Assembly: GCF_963924675.1 (NCBI RefSeq)
Contig: NC_089225.1
Span: 106,716,313-106,780,312 of the forward strand
From: Phocoena phocoena
Lineage: Eukaryota; Chordata; Mammalia; Artiodactyla; Phocoenidae
DNA: 64,000 bases
Reading direction: 5' to 3'
Part shown: positions 40,288 to 53,497 of the stretch, piece after piece
Layout: each line of letters opens with the position of its first letter
Position numbering within the stretch: position 1 is the first letter of the stretch
Program-made: the position numbers and the translations under genes
The notes under the pieces: model-generated
Databases searched by the model: none
What the model was told of the DNA's origin: nothing
The model's input: the letters and a program-made list of their open reading frames with translations, nothing else

Positions 40288-42097
40288 GACTCACAGTAAA
40301 TATAAATACCATAAAAACGAAATGTCATGGAATTCTGGCTGATAGGGTGCCTGAAAAAGCCTCAGCTTTGACGTCAGTGCCCTGTGTGTGCAAAGATATT
40401 TGACAAGTGTTGGATGTTAACACTGGCCAGCTCCACGCTAAGACCCTCTTAACCAGAGGGTTGAAAGATAACGGGAATGGGCCGTGATTCCACATTATTG
40501 AACTCGGTGTCCAGTGCCCCCCGAAGTGTCTCACTGTCCACAGGGGAGGGGTGCGTGTCTCACCCACACTGTAGTTCACACAGCCTGCTGGGTAGAAAAT
40601 GGGAAGGGGCGGGGGGGGCGGGGAAAGACCAGGTAGGACTCACTTGCACTGGTCCAGGCAGGCGAAGATGGTCCTTGGACCAGGGTGATGGCTGTGGAGG
40701 GGAACGTGAACAGCTATACTATGGGGGTTGCACCAGCAAGTCTGGCTGAGAGACTGGATGAAATAATGAGGAAAAGAGAAGCCTCAAGGATGACTCCAAG
40801 TTTGGGGTGTCATTGCCAGAGGATCAATGTGCAAGAGGGGACAAAAATCAAGAGTTCTGTTTTGCTGTTAATTTTGAGATGTTGGACAACCAAGTGGAGA
40901 TGTCAGGTAGGTAGGGGCATAGAGGGAGCTCACAGGAAAGGCCAGGTCTTAGTTGTAAACATAAGAGTCATTAGCAATATCTGACATAGGGAGAAAGCAT
41001 GGATAGGGCAGAGGGCCAGGAATCAAGCCAACGCTGAGAAGTCTGATAGTAAAGGAAGGTGTCTGCAGAGAAGACACCTGCTCTGGGTCTTCTCTGGGTC
41101 TAGGTGAGCACATGGGATCCCAGGAGGTTTCCAGAGGTAAGGAGAACAGGTAGGCTCAGGTCAAAAAGTGTCCACAGGTAGGGAAAGGCAACAGAGATGT
41201 ATCTCAGTGGAAGGAGCTGGTGAGCTGTGACCTCTGATCATAAGGACCCAGCAGCTCCTTTCTGCTTGTTCTCCTGTTCCCTGAATGTGGACAGGCAGGC
41301 CTGTGTTTCCCCATCCTGGCACCAGGACCCATCCCCATTTGTACAGTGAACAGAGGGAGGACCCCAGACCAGCACCCAGGTTCAGGTCTCATGGCCTCTT
41401 GACTAGATGGGCCAACCCTGGTGCTCACTGAGGTCCCCCTTCCCAGGCATCCTGTATGTTCAGCCACGGCTCTCTATGCAGACCCTTTCAAGTGCAAAAG
41501 GTTTTCACTGCTTCAAGAGAAAAATTCCTTAGCTTGACAGTTGAATGAAACTCACCTACCTCCCATGGTTAAGGTTCTTCCCAGTAAACACTGGGAAGCG
41601 TTCTACCAATGGCATTGCTCTGATGTCTCTCTTTTTAATTCAGTTGTAAAATGAAAGGGTGAATTGGTAGGTTTCCAAATGCCACAAGGCACTTTAAGAC
41701 TTGATTTACAAGTGGATTATGAGTTAGATTACTTGGTGCTGCAAATTTCAGCAAACCTAATTCAAAATTATAGTAAGGAGATTATCTCACATAACAAAAC
41801 AGTCAGGAAGTGTCAGGGCTGGCGAACTCAACAGTGTCATCAGAGACCTGGGGACTTTTCCAACTTCCGGCTCTGACACCCTCAGCGGAGGGCGCACTAG
41901 TTCCCCTCCTGGGCAGATGGCTGGAGGAGCCCCAGAATTATATCCTCACACCCTGACAACCAGAAGCAGGGAAAAGGCCACCTCCTTCTTGTGTCTCTTC
42001 TTGAGTTAAGAAACTCTTCCCAGGATCCCCCTCCCCTGGTATACGTGCCTCCTCATTGCGGTGACATGCCTCTGAATTGGGTCTCATACTCCTTCTT
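40288..42097. other. Intergenic sequence, no gene seen
   Basis: No gene recognised. Around 41.6-41.85 kb the text (attatctcacataacaaaac) resembles an old interspersed repeat that I cannot name. Confidence 0.45.
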
Positions 42098-42310
42098 TTT
42101 TTTTCTTAATATTTATTTATTTATTTTCCTGCGCCAGTTCTTAGTTGTGGCACACGGGATCTTCATTGCAGCATGCAGGATCTTTAGTTGTGGCGTGTGG
42201 GAACTTAGCTGTGGCGTGCATGCGGGATCTAGTTCCCTGACCAGGGGCCAAACCCGGGCCCCCTTCATTGGGAGCACTGAGTCTTAACCGCTGGACCACC
42301 AGGGACATCC
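42098..42310 (-). mobile_element. CHR-type SINE, inverse
   Basis: Ends accaccagggacatcc. Flanks ctcatactccttctt and ctcatgccccttctt form a 15-bp duplication with two mismatches. Confidence 0.9.
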
Positions 42311-42325
42311 CTCATGCCCCTTCTT

Positions 42326-45300
42326 AAGCAAATTAATAGCATGGAGGGGGTGAATTTTCATGACTGGATTAGACCAATCTAGATCTGCTCCCACACCCTG
42401 CCCCTATGGACAAGGGTGGACAAAGGAGGGGAGCAACAATGCTCCCAAATGGGGCCCCCGCCAGGAAGGCAGGTGTGTGAGTGGATTTGGGGGGAGCAGC
42501 CAGCAGCACCCACTACAACAAGGAAGTGTGTTTTAAGATATGGTAGCCTGTGATATGGTAGCCTGTGCAGGAGGAACTTCAAAGCAGACCTGTTGGCCTG
42601 GGACCTCTCTGGCTTTAGCCCCTGAAAGCCACCCTGAGGGTGCTGTGAGTCAGGGTGCACGCATGTGTTGGTGGTAGGGGGAGGGATGAGTTTGTAGACT
42701 CAGTTCTTAGACCGTCTGGGAGGGAAACAAGCGGTTTGGTGTCCTTCTCAGTCCAGAGGATGAAGAAGCATCTGATGACACTGGCAGAGCCTCCTCTCCA
42801 GGGAAACATGTTTCTAGAATGTTCTTCCCAAAAGCTTGGAGAGCCTCTCTCTCTGCATCCCACCAATGAATGATGCGGCACTAAAACCAAGGGGCTGCTT
42901 CCCCTCTCCTTTTGGGCACTGAATGTAGTAAAACTCTCCACCGTGGCTCGGCGTTTGGGAGCGAGAGGCTCCGTCTTAGCTGCTGGGATCCCTGGGGGAA
43001 GGGAGAGGAAACAGAAGGCACCCAGTTCATGCCAGGCACTTTGCAAAAGCTTGTTACAGCCTGAAGGGAAAAAACAAAGTCTTTGAGAGGCCGAGTTCGG
43101 ACAAAAGGAAGAGTGGACGTGATGAACGGAAGAAATTTGAATCCGAAATTTATTTTCCCACAGGAGGATCTTAGCTGCTAAACCCTCACCCTGAGGCTAT
43201 AAAACTGGAAAGCCACCAGAATTCTGGGGTCATAGAGTATTGTCTAAGCTCATGGTTCTGTCCTTATTTTTCTTACAGATCCAGTTTTCCATCAAGGATC
43301 TCTCTTGTCACCAAAATAGAACAAAACAAAACAAAACAAAAAGGAATTCTGTTTCTTTAGTGTATTCTATCCAGAGACACAGAGATTGGCCTTGGCAAAT
43401 GGGTAGGGAGGTGAACTTGGGGGTGACCGTGAGCCTCAGGTAAGCCAGGGTGGGATCCTGCTGTTCCTGTTGGCGGCCGCACACCCAAGGGGGGCAACTT
43501 TCTCTGCACACGCTCACAGAACAATTTCAGATCCTCCCACTATAAATGCAGACATCAGACAACTTAATTCAATGCCTAACATAACTCCAGGCCGGGCTTG
43601 CAGCCTTGTGGTCTGTCTGGTGGGTTTGGACATCTAGCTTCTGAGCGGCCGAGGCAGAGGTCTTACTTCAAGGTGACCCCGGGAAACACCAGTAGACGTG
43701 AAACAGAAAAGGGAGGACCGTGAATACAGGTGCAGTGGCCACTGGGGGCAAATGAAGCTGAATCCTGCTGGGGCAGCGCTAGGAAACAGAAGACACACAT
43801 CAGATTAATCTCACCCAAGGAGGAGAAGCTGGGCTTTTATATACCAATCGGTTAAGGGCTGCTGGGAGGGAGGTGGTTAATTCCCCCACACTTTTGTCCC
43901 CTGGGGAGTGCAGAGGGTGGAGGTCGGGAGCTGAGAATTCACTGAAGCAGTTACATAAGAGGATAGGAGGGGGCAGGTAGTAGGGGGTGAGGACAGCCCT
44001 GAACTCAAGTGAGTGAGTGCACAGAGCACCTGGGTGACCCGCTTGCCTCTAAGAGGGGGCCAGGCTCGGAGCAAGCGGGATTGGGCGGGGGGGGGGGGGG
44101 GGCAGGCAGGTTACCCGGAATCCCGGAGCCCACCCTCCACCTCCCAATCCCAGGATGTCCCTTCCTGAACAGATGCTGGGAGATTGGAAGTGGGTACCCT
44201 GGATTGACAGGATCCTTCTCTGGGAAGCCAGCCTCGGGAAGAATAATGCTGACTTCCAGGGTGGGGTGTGGCCATGTTGAGGTCTGTCCTGCAGATCAGC
44301 ATGAAAGGGACGCGGAGGGGACCGGGGACCCCGGGCTGCTGCCTCTGGTCAGCACAGTTCCTCTGACTGAAGATATTTAGCTCCCTTTTCTGGCGTATTA
44401 CTTAGGCCCCCGTTTGTTGTAAATGTCAGACAATCCAACCCAAAGTGGCCTGAGCAAAATGAGCATGTATTAACTCCTGTAAAAGTCAAGAGCGTTCCAG
44501 TCCAGATATGGTTTGTTCCAGAGGTGCCGGCTGCGCCCCCAGAGCCCATTTCTCTCCATCTGCTTTGCCGTGTCAGTTCCATGCACAGGCAAGCTCTTCC
44601 CACAACGCGGCCAGCAAGGTGGCCAGATGGCTGCTCTGGCAACAGCCCCCCAGCCTCCGAGGTCAAGTCTGGCAGAGAAGGCCTCTGATGGGGGTCTGCT
44701 TAAGTCCTGTGTCGCTCCCGGAACCTGCGCTCTGCCCAGGGGAATGCAGTGCTCTGATTGGCCAGCCTAGCCCCACACAACCACCTCTGGAACTGAGGGT
44801 CAACTCCACAGCAAGTGAGAGGGCTGAGAGCAGGGAAGAGACAAAACAGTAATTTTGGTAACCTTTAACCAAAGGAAATGGTAATGGATGCAAGGCAGCT
44901 GAAAACAGCAGATACCTACTCTGGGTAGGTTTGGGCCTGTGACCAGGGCCCTGGTGCTGCCCTCCCACTCCTGCCCCTTTCCCGTCCACCCCGACCCCTT
45001 CACCAGAATGAATGCCTGAGTAGCCAGGAGCTGAGGGTTCACAGCTACTTTGAGCCCCAGACTCCTGGGGATGGATTCCCCAGGGCAGCGGTGACCTGGG
45101 CAGTTCTACCCTCCCACCCAGGGAAATGTATAGGCAGTGCTGGTTGTCACAATAACCAAGGGATACTATGGGCCATTAGTGGTGAAGGCCAGTCCCACAC
45201 AATAAATAACTATCCCACCCCAAATGCCAATAGCAGCCTCCTTGGCAACCACTGCCATTGGGTTCACCTGTGGATACTCTCCTACACTGGCTTTGCCTTG

Positions 45301-45620
45301 GGTTTCACAGCACTTGTCATGGACCATAGACCTCATTCTTAAAGAGCGGAAACCACATGCTAAATAGCCACATGCCAAGAGTCCCCCATCACCCTTCATC
45401 CTACTGTGTGCAGATCTGTTGGCATGTCCGCCTCTCCCCTCTGTTAGGTTCTGGAGCCAGAGACCAGGTGTTTTTCCTCTCTCAAATCCTTCCCAGAACA
45501 TAACAGAATCTCACGAATAAACAGGCCTGCCACCATTGGGACCATTTTTGGATAAGATGAGATTTGATTTGGACCGTTATATTCAGAGTGGCTTATAAAT
45601 GTGATCACTGGATTGAACTA
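42326..45620. other. Intergenic sequence, no gene seen
   Basis: No gene recognised. Contains a long G run at 44086-44102 and, at about 44.41-44.85 kb, an old interspersed repeat of unknown name (tgctctgattggccagccta). Confidence 0.45.
44086..44102 (+). repeat. Poly(G) run
   Basis: An uninterrupted run of about 17-18 G; the length may be inexact in any assembly. Confidence 0.9.
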
Positions 45621-45811
45621 CAGTTGACCCTTGAACAACTCAGGTTGGAGCTGCACGAGTCCACTGATACATGGATATTTTCCGGCAGTAAATACTACAG
45701 CACTACGTGGTCATGGTTGGTTGAACCCAAGGATGCAGAGGAAGTGCAGATACGGCGGGCCAACAATAAATTATACTCATATAACCCCCCACGTTGTTCA
45801 AGGGTCAACTG
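45621..45811 (+). mobile_element. Tigger-type non-autonomous DNA transposon
   Basis: CAGTTGACCCTTGAACAACT at the left and TTGTTCAAGGGTCAACTG at the right. Same internally deleted form as at 13601, with a TA dinucleotide before it. Confidence 0.85.
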
Positions 45812-47378
45812 TGTTGTTCTGGGGTTTTTTGAAAATTTAAACTTCTTTATTTTACATTTTACAACTTGGATGTTTTATGTTTTGATGTTTGAAACAAATA
45901 TGCAAACAATGACTTTTATGGAAAACTACATAAGCAGTAAGCACTCCCGTTATTTGATAGGTTTATGAACAGTCTCCAGGAGGCTGAAAATAGCTAAGAT
46001 TCAACTTTATTTTAATTACTGCCAATTTCAAGTGTTAGCTCCGAGAGGTGCTTTTGAAGTTTAGAGCCAGAGAGAAGTGGAACCAAGTATATTTGCGAAC
46101 ACAGTGCAGTAACTAAGGCTGCCCTGGCTGTGAGCCTGGAGACGGTCTGGCTGAGACTAGGCTTCAGGATTTAGCATCTTCACCAGGCTGGACTCACACC
46201 TCGGCTCTGAATGTGGTCTCCAGACCACAGGTTCGTTACTCTTGGGAAAGTCAGGTCTATCCCACTGGAACAATCCATTCAAGAGTGAGAGATGAGAGTA
46301 CAAGAAGGAAAAGGCAGAACGAAGCCCAGAAGGACCCATCTTCCTACAGTGGCCGTCTGGTCGACCCAGTTCATTGGTGCCAGGAGTCTAGGACCAGGTG
46401 AAAGGTCCTGAGCTTTTCAGACACTACTATGGTCTCCATTCATCCCACCCCCACCTCCAGAGGACAACCACTCTCCCACTTGCCATGAAGCCTGGTGGGT
46501 TACCGGTAGAGTTAGTAACCAGGATCCAGAGAACTGAACTGACAAATCCAGTCATAAAAATCCTGTGGAACACCGAAGTACAGCCTCTTCTGCCTCCGGC
46601 CTAGGGTCCCAGGCAGGGAAGTAGACTAGGCCTGCAGCCACTGGTAACCCATTGGAGGAAGGACAGCTCTTCACACTGCTCTTGCAAGTTCTGGCTTTAC
46701 CGGCAAACTCAGGAAGATCCTATCTCCCCAGGCAACTCCTCCCTTGCATATGCAGAAACAGCATATATGCTTATAATATGCAAATTATATGCGTTATCAC
46801 ACCTCACACAGCCAGTCACGGGTCCCCAGTGACGTGAGAAGGGATGGAAAAGGAGCCCATCTGAGCATGGGGCTGAATCCCACATCAACACCAAACAGCC
46901 AGAATCGCCCCCTCCCCAACGCTGCCCCCTGAGCTGCCATGCCCCTCCCCGCAAGGCCATATCCTTAAGGCAAGAGGAGGCTGCAGAGCATGGAACAGTG
47001 GCCCCTGGCACTGAGAATAAGGTTACGTGTTTACCTCATGCAAACCAGCTCCTTGGAAACCTGCAGGGGACAAGTGACTCAACACACACATCCCAGAATC
47101 CTCGCCGGCTCTTGGCAAATGTGCCTTCCCCCACTGGCTCAGCCGCAGCTGCCGGGATTTCTCTTCTCCCTTCTGTACTGTTCACATGGAGCAGCAAACA
47201 CAGAAAGACTTTATTCACGGGCTCCAAGGCTCGGCCTTCTATTGAGAGCTTTCCGAATAGGCAAATTCCTCAGTGTTGGATTCTTCTTCTCAAGGGCTTT
47301 AAAGCTGTGTACTCCCCCTGTGCACAGTTAAGCAGGTCAAGACTTCCCTGGGCAGGAGCTTCCTTAAAAATAATTCTT
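45812..47378. other. Intergenic sequence, no gene seen
   Basis: No gene or clear repeat recognised. Confidence 0.5.
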
Positions 47379-48340
47379 CATGACATTTTTTTTCCCTTAA
47401 ATTCCATATATATGTGTTAGCATACGGTATTTGTCTTTCTCTTTCTGACTTACTTCACTCTGTATGACAGACTCTAGGTCCATCCACCCCGTTACAAATA
47501 GCTCAATTTCATTTCTTTTTATGGCTGAGTAATATTCCATTGCATATATGTGCCACATCTTCTTTATCCATTCATCCGATGATGGACATTTAGGTTGCTT
47601 CCGTGTCCTGGCTATTGTAAATAGAGCTGCAATTTTGGTACGTGACTCTTTTTGAATTATGGTTTTCTCAGGGTATACGCCCAGTAGTGGGATTGCTGGG
47701 TCGTATAGTAGTTCTCTTTGTAGTTTTCAAGGAACCTCCACACTGTTCTCCATAGTGGCTGTACCAATTCACATTCCCACCAGCAGTGCAAGAGTGTTCC
47801 CTTTTCTCCACATCCTCTCCAGCATTTATTGTTTCTAGATTTTTTGATGATGGCCATTCTGACTGGTGTGAGATGATATCTCATTGTAGTTTTGATTTGC
47901 ATTTCTCTAATGATTAATGATGTTGAGCATTCTTTCATGTGTTTGTTGGCAGTCTGTATATCTTCTTTGGAAAAAATGTCATGAAGAACCTAGGGATAAG
48001 ACAGGAATAAAGACACAGACCTACTAGAGAATGGACTTGAGGATATGGGGAGGGGGAAGGGTAAGCTGTGACAAAGTGAGAGTGGCATGGACATATATAC
48101 ACTACCAGACGTAAGGTAGATAGCTAGTGGGAAGCAGCCACATAACACAGGGAGATCAGCTCGGTGCTTTGTGACCACCTAGAGGGGTGAGATAGGGAGG
48201 GTGGGAGGGAGGGAGACACAAGAGGGAAGAGATATAGGAACATATGTATATGTATAACTGATTCACTTTGTTATAAAGCAGAAACTAACACACCATTGTA
48301 AAGCAATTATACTCCAATAAAGATGTAAAATAATAATAAT
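47379..48340. mobile_element. L1 3' end with 5' inversion (twin-primed insertion)
   Basis: 47379-47985 is L1 ORF2 3' region in inverse orientation (its complement encodes [20 protein letters not shown]). At about 47986 it switches to forward L1 3' UTR (gacctactagagaatggact, ggtgagatagggagggtggg), ending caataaagatgtaaaataat. Target duplication aataattctt at 47369-47378 and 48341-48350. Confidence 0.92.
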
Positions 48341-48350
48341 AATAATTCTT

Positions 48351-49137
48351 GCATTTAAAGGAGAAACTTCTGAAACTGCCATAAAGCAGAACTTCCAGCT
48401 GCGAAGTCAGGCTTGACAAAAAAGGGCCGGAGCCCAGCTTCGCCTCGTTGCGGGTACGCAGGTGGAAAACCCCTACTTTTGCTGTCGGTGCCCCGCTCCC
48501 ACCTTCGCCTGACCTCCTTCATTCAGAGCTGCCCTGTGCCTGTGTGCACGCTAGTCCTGGGTGACTGGAGACTCAAACCAAGACAGTTGTCGCCCACCAG
48601 AAGCTCAAATCCAGGGAGCTGGACGAGCCTCTAAATGAGCCGGCTCTCCTCTCTCTAGGGGCCCTGGGCCTGCCTGCTCCCTTCACCCCTAGAACAAGGA
48701 GGTTCCGATCTCAGCCCCTCCCGGACAGAGCAGATCCCCACTGGCATGACTGTTGTGTCAGTAAGCAGCGGGCGTTTCAAGGTTTGTCGTCCTGTCTGGG
48801 CTCCTCCACGGTGACATTTCAAAGACTAGGTCCCTTCCCCTGAGCTTCTGGTTCACCCTTTGTCCAGGTCTCCCTGCAGGACGGGGTGCCCTCTCCTCCC
48901 TTGGGCATCAGACAGGGTTCAAGCTGAAATAACTAAGGCAAACAGGATTCCTCTCTCCTTTCACTACCTTTCCCACCCCTGCCAAGAGATCCCTTGGTTA
49001 AAATGGGACACTTTTTCTCGATTATGTAGGATTTCACACCATATATTTGTTACACGCTCTTGTCACTTCTCATGGAAAGCGTTCCATGCAATATCTCATG
49101 TTAACAGCTGCATGATGTGCCATCACATGACTGTTTC
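48351..49137. other. Intergenic sequence, no gene seen
   Basis: No gene recognised. Confidence 0.5.
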
Positions 49138-49425
49138 TTTTCTTCTTTTTAAATTTTTATTGGAGTATAGTTGCTTTACACTGTTGTGTTAGTTTCTTCT
49201 GTACAGCAAAGTGAATCAGCTATATGTATACATATGTCCCCTCTTGTTTAGATTTCCTTCCCATTTAGATCACCACAGAGCACTGAATAGAGTTCCCTGT
49301 GCTATACAGTAGGTTCTCATTAGTTATATATTTTAGACATAGTAGTGTATATATGTCAGTCCCAATCTCCCAATTCATCCCATCCCCTCTTCCCCGCCTT
49401 GGTAACCATAAGTTTGTTCTCTACA
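49138..49425 (-). mobile_element. L1 3' UTR, inverse, 5'-truncated
   Basis: tttttattggagtatagttg, ttccctgtgctatacagtag. Duplication acatgactgtttc at 49125-49137 and 49426-49438. Confidence 0.9.
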
Positions 49426-49438
49426 ACATGACTGTTTC

Positions 49439-49608
49439 CTTTTTTTTTTAAAAGTCTTTATTGAAATCATTACATATTGCTTCTGTTTTATGTTTTTTGG
49501 TTTTTCGGCCATGAGGCATGTGGGATCTTAGCTCCCCGACCAGGGATCGAACCCACACCCCCTGTATTGGAAGGCGAAGTCCTAACCAATGGACCGCCAG
49601 GGAAGTCC
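49439..49608 (-). mobile_element. Short CHR-type SINE, inverse, inserted at the L1 edge
   Basis: Perfect 20-bp duplication ctctacaacatgactgtttc at 49419-49438 and 49609-49628. Confidence 0.95.
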
Positions 49609-49628
49609 CTCTACAACATGACTGTTTC

Positions 49629-50084
49629 TTAATCGATCAAATGAGCCTCTGCAGGTTCTGCATTGTGCTGGCTCCCAGTATGGCTCAGTGAACACTGGCT
49701 ATGATACCCATCAGAGTCATTGACGGGGAAGGGGCTTAGACATAAGGGAAACAGGGGCTCGTGATCTGTAGAGTCTACAGGTCGGGCAGGCTCTGGGGTG
49801 AGCTTAATCCAAAGATCCCATTTCTTTCTTTCTCCCCACTCTGCCTTCCATGAAGTCAGCTTCATACTAAGATTAACTCTCCTTGCGGTTGTGAGATGGC
49901 TGCCAACAGCACCTGCTACTGAACCAAACTTAGGTCCACTGGCCTGCACAGTAAAGCCAGTCTACTTGCCACCAGGTTGTGGTGAAGGAGGGTGCAGCGT
50001 TTATTGTAAGGCACCAGACAAGGAGTTGGGGGCAGCTAATGCTCAAAGAACCCGAACTCCCCAATGGGTTTCAGGGAAGCAGTT
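49629..50084. other. Intergenic sequence, no gene seen
   Basis: No gene recognised. Confidence 0.5.
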
Positions 50085-50332
50085 TTTTAAATTTTTTATT
50101 GAAGTATAGTTGGTTTACAATGTTGTATTCGTTTCTGCTGTACGGCAAAGTGAATGAGTTATACATATAGAATATCCACTCTTTTTTCGATTCTTTTCCC
50201 ATATAGGTCGTTACAGAGTATTGAATAGAGTTCCCCTGTGCTATACAGCAGGTCCTTATTAGTCATCTATCTTATATATAGTAGTGTGTATATGTCAATC
50301 CCAATCTCCCAATTTATCCCTCCGCCGTCCCC
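50085..50332 (-). mobile_element. L1 3' UTR, inverse, 5'-truncated
   Basis: tttattgaagtatagttggt...ctatacagcaggtccttatt. Same L1 family as at 49138. Flanks gggaagcagtttt and aggaagcactttt form a decayed duplication. Confidence 0.88.
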
Positions 50333-50844
50333 AAGGAAGCACTTTTAATGGCAACGTAAGGGAGGGGAGTCACAGGGTATGCGGTCAGCTCATACACAAT
50401 TCTCTGATTGGTTGATGGTGAGGTAACAGGGTGGTGTCCCTGGGGTTAACATTATCAATCCTCAGGCTCCAGTAGGTCTGGAGGCTACCTGCCCATGGTC
50501 AACAAGTACTTAACTTCTTCCATTTAGTGGGGGTTTTAGCATCTGTAGAACAACTCAGGAAATGTGCATCAAATACGATTATCTAGGTACTTCAGGGAGA
50601 AACTAAAGATTCTATGATTGCCACGTGACTGATTTACTGTTTAAATTCTTACCAGTTCTCCTGGCCCAACTGCTATTTATGTCACTACACGTTCACATTC
50701 TTTCAGTCATTAGTTCTTGAGCCAGGCTTTTGTAACTGAGGGGAAGCCGACAGCTCTTCTACAAACAAGAGGCAGGCAGAGGACATGGGGGGAAGGGTCT
50801 GTCCCAGGAAGGTCCCATGGCCTTAAACACCCAGGACCACGAAG
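50333..50844. other. Intergenic sequence, no gene seen
   Basis: No gene recognised. Confidence 0.5.
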
Positions 50845-51325
50845 GGTGGCAGAATATGCTACCCCAAAATAAGCCACTTTGGCATAAGGGTTGTTTTGAG
50901 CTAAAAACACTTAAAACACAGATGATGCAAGAAGGGCATTCTAATCTCCCCTTTCCTTCCTGAAAATAGGAGATAAAAGCTCCCACATAAAAGATGTCCT
51001 CCCTGTACCAGAAAGAAAGTAGCATTCTTATCATCAAGGACAAAACGTTAAGACTGAGATAATTCTATACAAACAGACCTTGTTAAAATAATTCTTATCT
51101 TCCTTTAGCCTCCCCACACAGTTTATTAACTTTTCCACAATTGCCTCTCTTTGTTCAACCTAACATAAAAGCAGGTAGGTTTTGCCATTTCTTGAGATGT
51201 TCATTCCCTTATGAAGGCTCCCATGTCATATAAAATTTGTATAAATGTGGATGCTTTTCTCTTGTTAATCTGTCTTATGTCAGTTTAAATCTTAGGCCCA
51301 GCCGAAAAACCCTGAGAGAGTACAG
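50845..51325 (+). mobile_element. Cetartiodactyl ERV LTR, copy 2
   Basis: gcagaatatgctaccccaaa and ccactttggcataagg match the start of copy 3; ctcttgttaatctgtcttat and cttaggcccagccgaaaaac lie at the 3' end. The middle is diverged. Confidence 0.65.
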
Positions 51326-52200
51326 GGAAAATGTTGCCTCTCCTACAGATACAGTGGGTCTTTGTCAACATCCAGAGAAAGTGCCCACAAGCCTGTGCAT
51401 TTCCCAGCACTCCAAGCAAGAGTCCTATAATTCACTCTAATTGGACCACCTTGGGTCACATGACCCCCAGCGATGGGGAGGGACTGGAGTGTGCCAACTG
51501 GCTTAGGCCACCCAGGGCCCACTCGTGAGCTGGGTTGGTTTAGTTTCCCCTAAAGTGACTAGACTGCATGAGGGAAGGCAGATGATCTGAGTGAAAATTG
51601 GGTTATTTTAATAAGCAAGCATAGAATGCCGAGGAGGTGATCAACATGCACATTCTCAATATTGGTTTTTTCCTTTTTTAACACGTCGCCTACTGATGGA
51701 TATATACATTTTTCCAATCTTTCACTTTTACAAACAGTACTACAATGAACATCCTCAAACGTACCTACCCTTTTGCACAGGATTCCCAATACACTCTTCA
51801 AACTTGGGCTACACCTCTCTCCACGTTTGGGGCCCCAAGAACAAGCTGCCTGACACCTTTACTGTCATCACCTCCATAGCCTGAGTAATGAAGACAGAAA
51901 TGAGTCAGGCTGGCTTCTCGGGTTGGGAAAAGTGATGCTTGATTCTCACGGCACAGCGGCCCAATTATGGCCAGGGAGTGCTCCCCTAGGGCCAGAAATC
52001 CTGGTCAGATACCTTCACTGGTCCACCTGCCATGTGTCTTTAGATTAATTCAGTGAACTACAAAGACTAGCTAGGTCCCTGCCACACACCTGACAAATAT
52101 TGGTGAGACAGAGGCATAAAAACGCAATGCTCTCTCGTTCAAAAAGTTGAGGCGAAAGAGGGACATATAGTCCATAGCTATAACAAAAAAGTCTTTCTAC
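51326..52200. other. Intergenic sequence, no gene seen
   Basis: A short L1-like stretch (gatggatatatacatttttc) lies near 51.7 kb. No gene recognised. Confidence 0.45.
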
Positions 52201-52690
52201 ATACTGATTTAGTTGCACCTCACAAATTTTGGTGTTTTATTTTTACTTTTATTCAATTCAAAATGTTTCCCAATTTCACTTGTGTTGTTTTCATTTGTCC
52301 CACAGTTTACTTAGAAAGTGTGTTGCTCAATTCCCATATATTTGAGGAATTTCTAGATATCTTATTACTATTGAACACCTCAGATAACACACTCTGTGTG
52401 TTTTTCAATCCTTTGAAACTGATTGAGGCTTGTTTTATGTTTTTTTTATACAATCTGATGATCTCTGTTTTTCACATATAAGTATTTGGTGCGTTGATAT
52501 AAATAATTATTAACAAGGTTAGATTTCAGTCTACCATCTTGGTTTAGTGTTCTATGTATCCCATCTGTTCTTTTTTTCTATTCATCCCTTCTCTGTCATA
52601 TTTTGAGTAAGTTGATTATCATTTAGTTTGCCATTTATTTCATCTGTTAATTTTTTTAGCTAAGCTTCTTGGTGTCAGTTCTAGTGTTTT
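52200..52690 (-). mobile_element. Degenerate L1 ORF2 fragment, inverse
   Basis: T-rich text with tcccaatttcacttgtgttg and tatttgaggaatttctagat is typical of an old inverse L1 interior. Confidence 0.6.
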
Positions 52691-53290
52691 CTTCCTAGAA
52701 ACTGAAACATTCATTTTAACTTACCCATGTTTTTGGGCTCAAGCCTGCTTACCAGCCCCTGCTTGTTACCTCCTACTTGTGAAATGTCTGTCCCTCACTC
52801 ACATCATTTCTCCAGTCCCGGGAGCTGTTCATTCATGCATTCATCTCTCAGATTCGCACTTAATGAGTACCAGGATGTCGCAGGAAGAGGATGCCAAGTC
52901 TCAAACAAGGCATAAAAAGGAAGGGAGCTGGTTCCTTCCACCACCAGAAGTGATGAGGCAGTACAGTCATTATCTCTAGCACCAGTGTGAGAGGATGCTG
53001 TCACTGTAGAAAATAAGGCCATTATAAGGATGAAGCCAGATGTTCTCTTCGATCATCTCCCAAGCAGTCCCGGTCAGCCCGACCTGAATGTGAACAAGTC
53101 AGGCTTCCTGCACAAAATGATTACCCAGGTACAGGCAGAAGTCATTGAACTGGAAAAGCCAGAAAGATTATGGGCGACTTGGAGCCAATTTTCAACACTG
53201 GTGCATCTGAGGATGATTTAAGAGCATCTTGAAATCATAAGACCAGTGCACAAGGCCTGTATGCGTCAGGTTGTGCACGGAGGGGCTTTT
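52691..53290. other. Unassigned sequence, no repeat family recognised
   Basis: Contains a frame at 53030-53221 (MKPDVLFDHLPSSPGQPDLN...) with protein-like composition but no splice sites, and two further short frames. I recognise no gene or repeat. It may be a decayed pseudogene. Confidence 0.35.
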
Positions 53291-53497
53291 TTTTTTTTTC
53301 TTTGCGGCACGCGGGCCTCTCACTGTTGTGGCCTCTCCCGTTGCGGAGCACAGGCTCCGGACGCGCAGGCTCAGCAGCCATGGCTCACGGGCCCAGCCGC
53401 TCCGCGGCATGTGGGATCCTCCCGGACCGGGGCACGAACCCGCGTCCCCTGCATCGGCGGGCGGACTCTCAACCACTGCGCCACCAGGGAAGCCCCC
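53291..53497 (-). mobile_element. CHR-type SINE, cetacean subfamily, inverse
   Basis: T-run then gcggcacgcgggcctctcac...ccaccagggaagcccc. Flanks gaggggctttt and gaggtgctttt. Confidence 0.93.
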
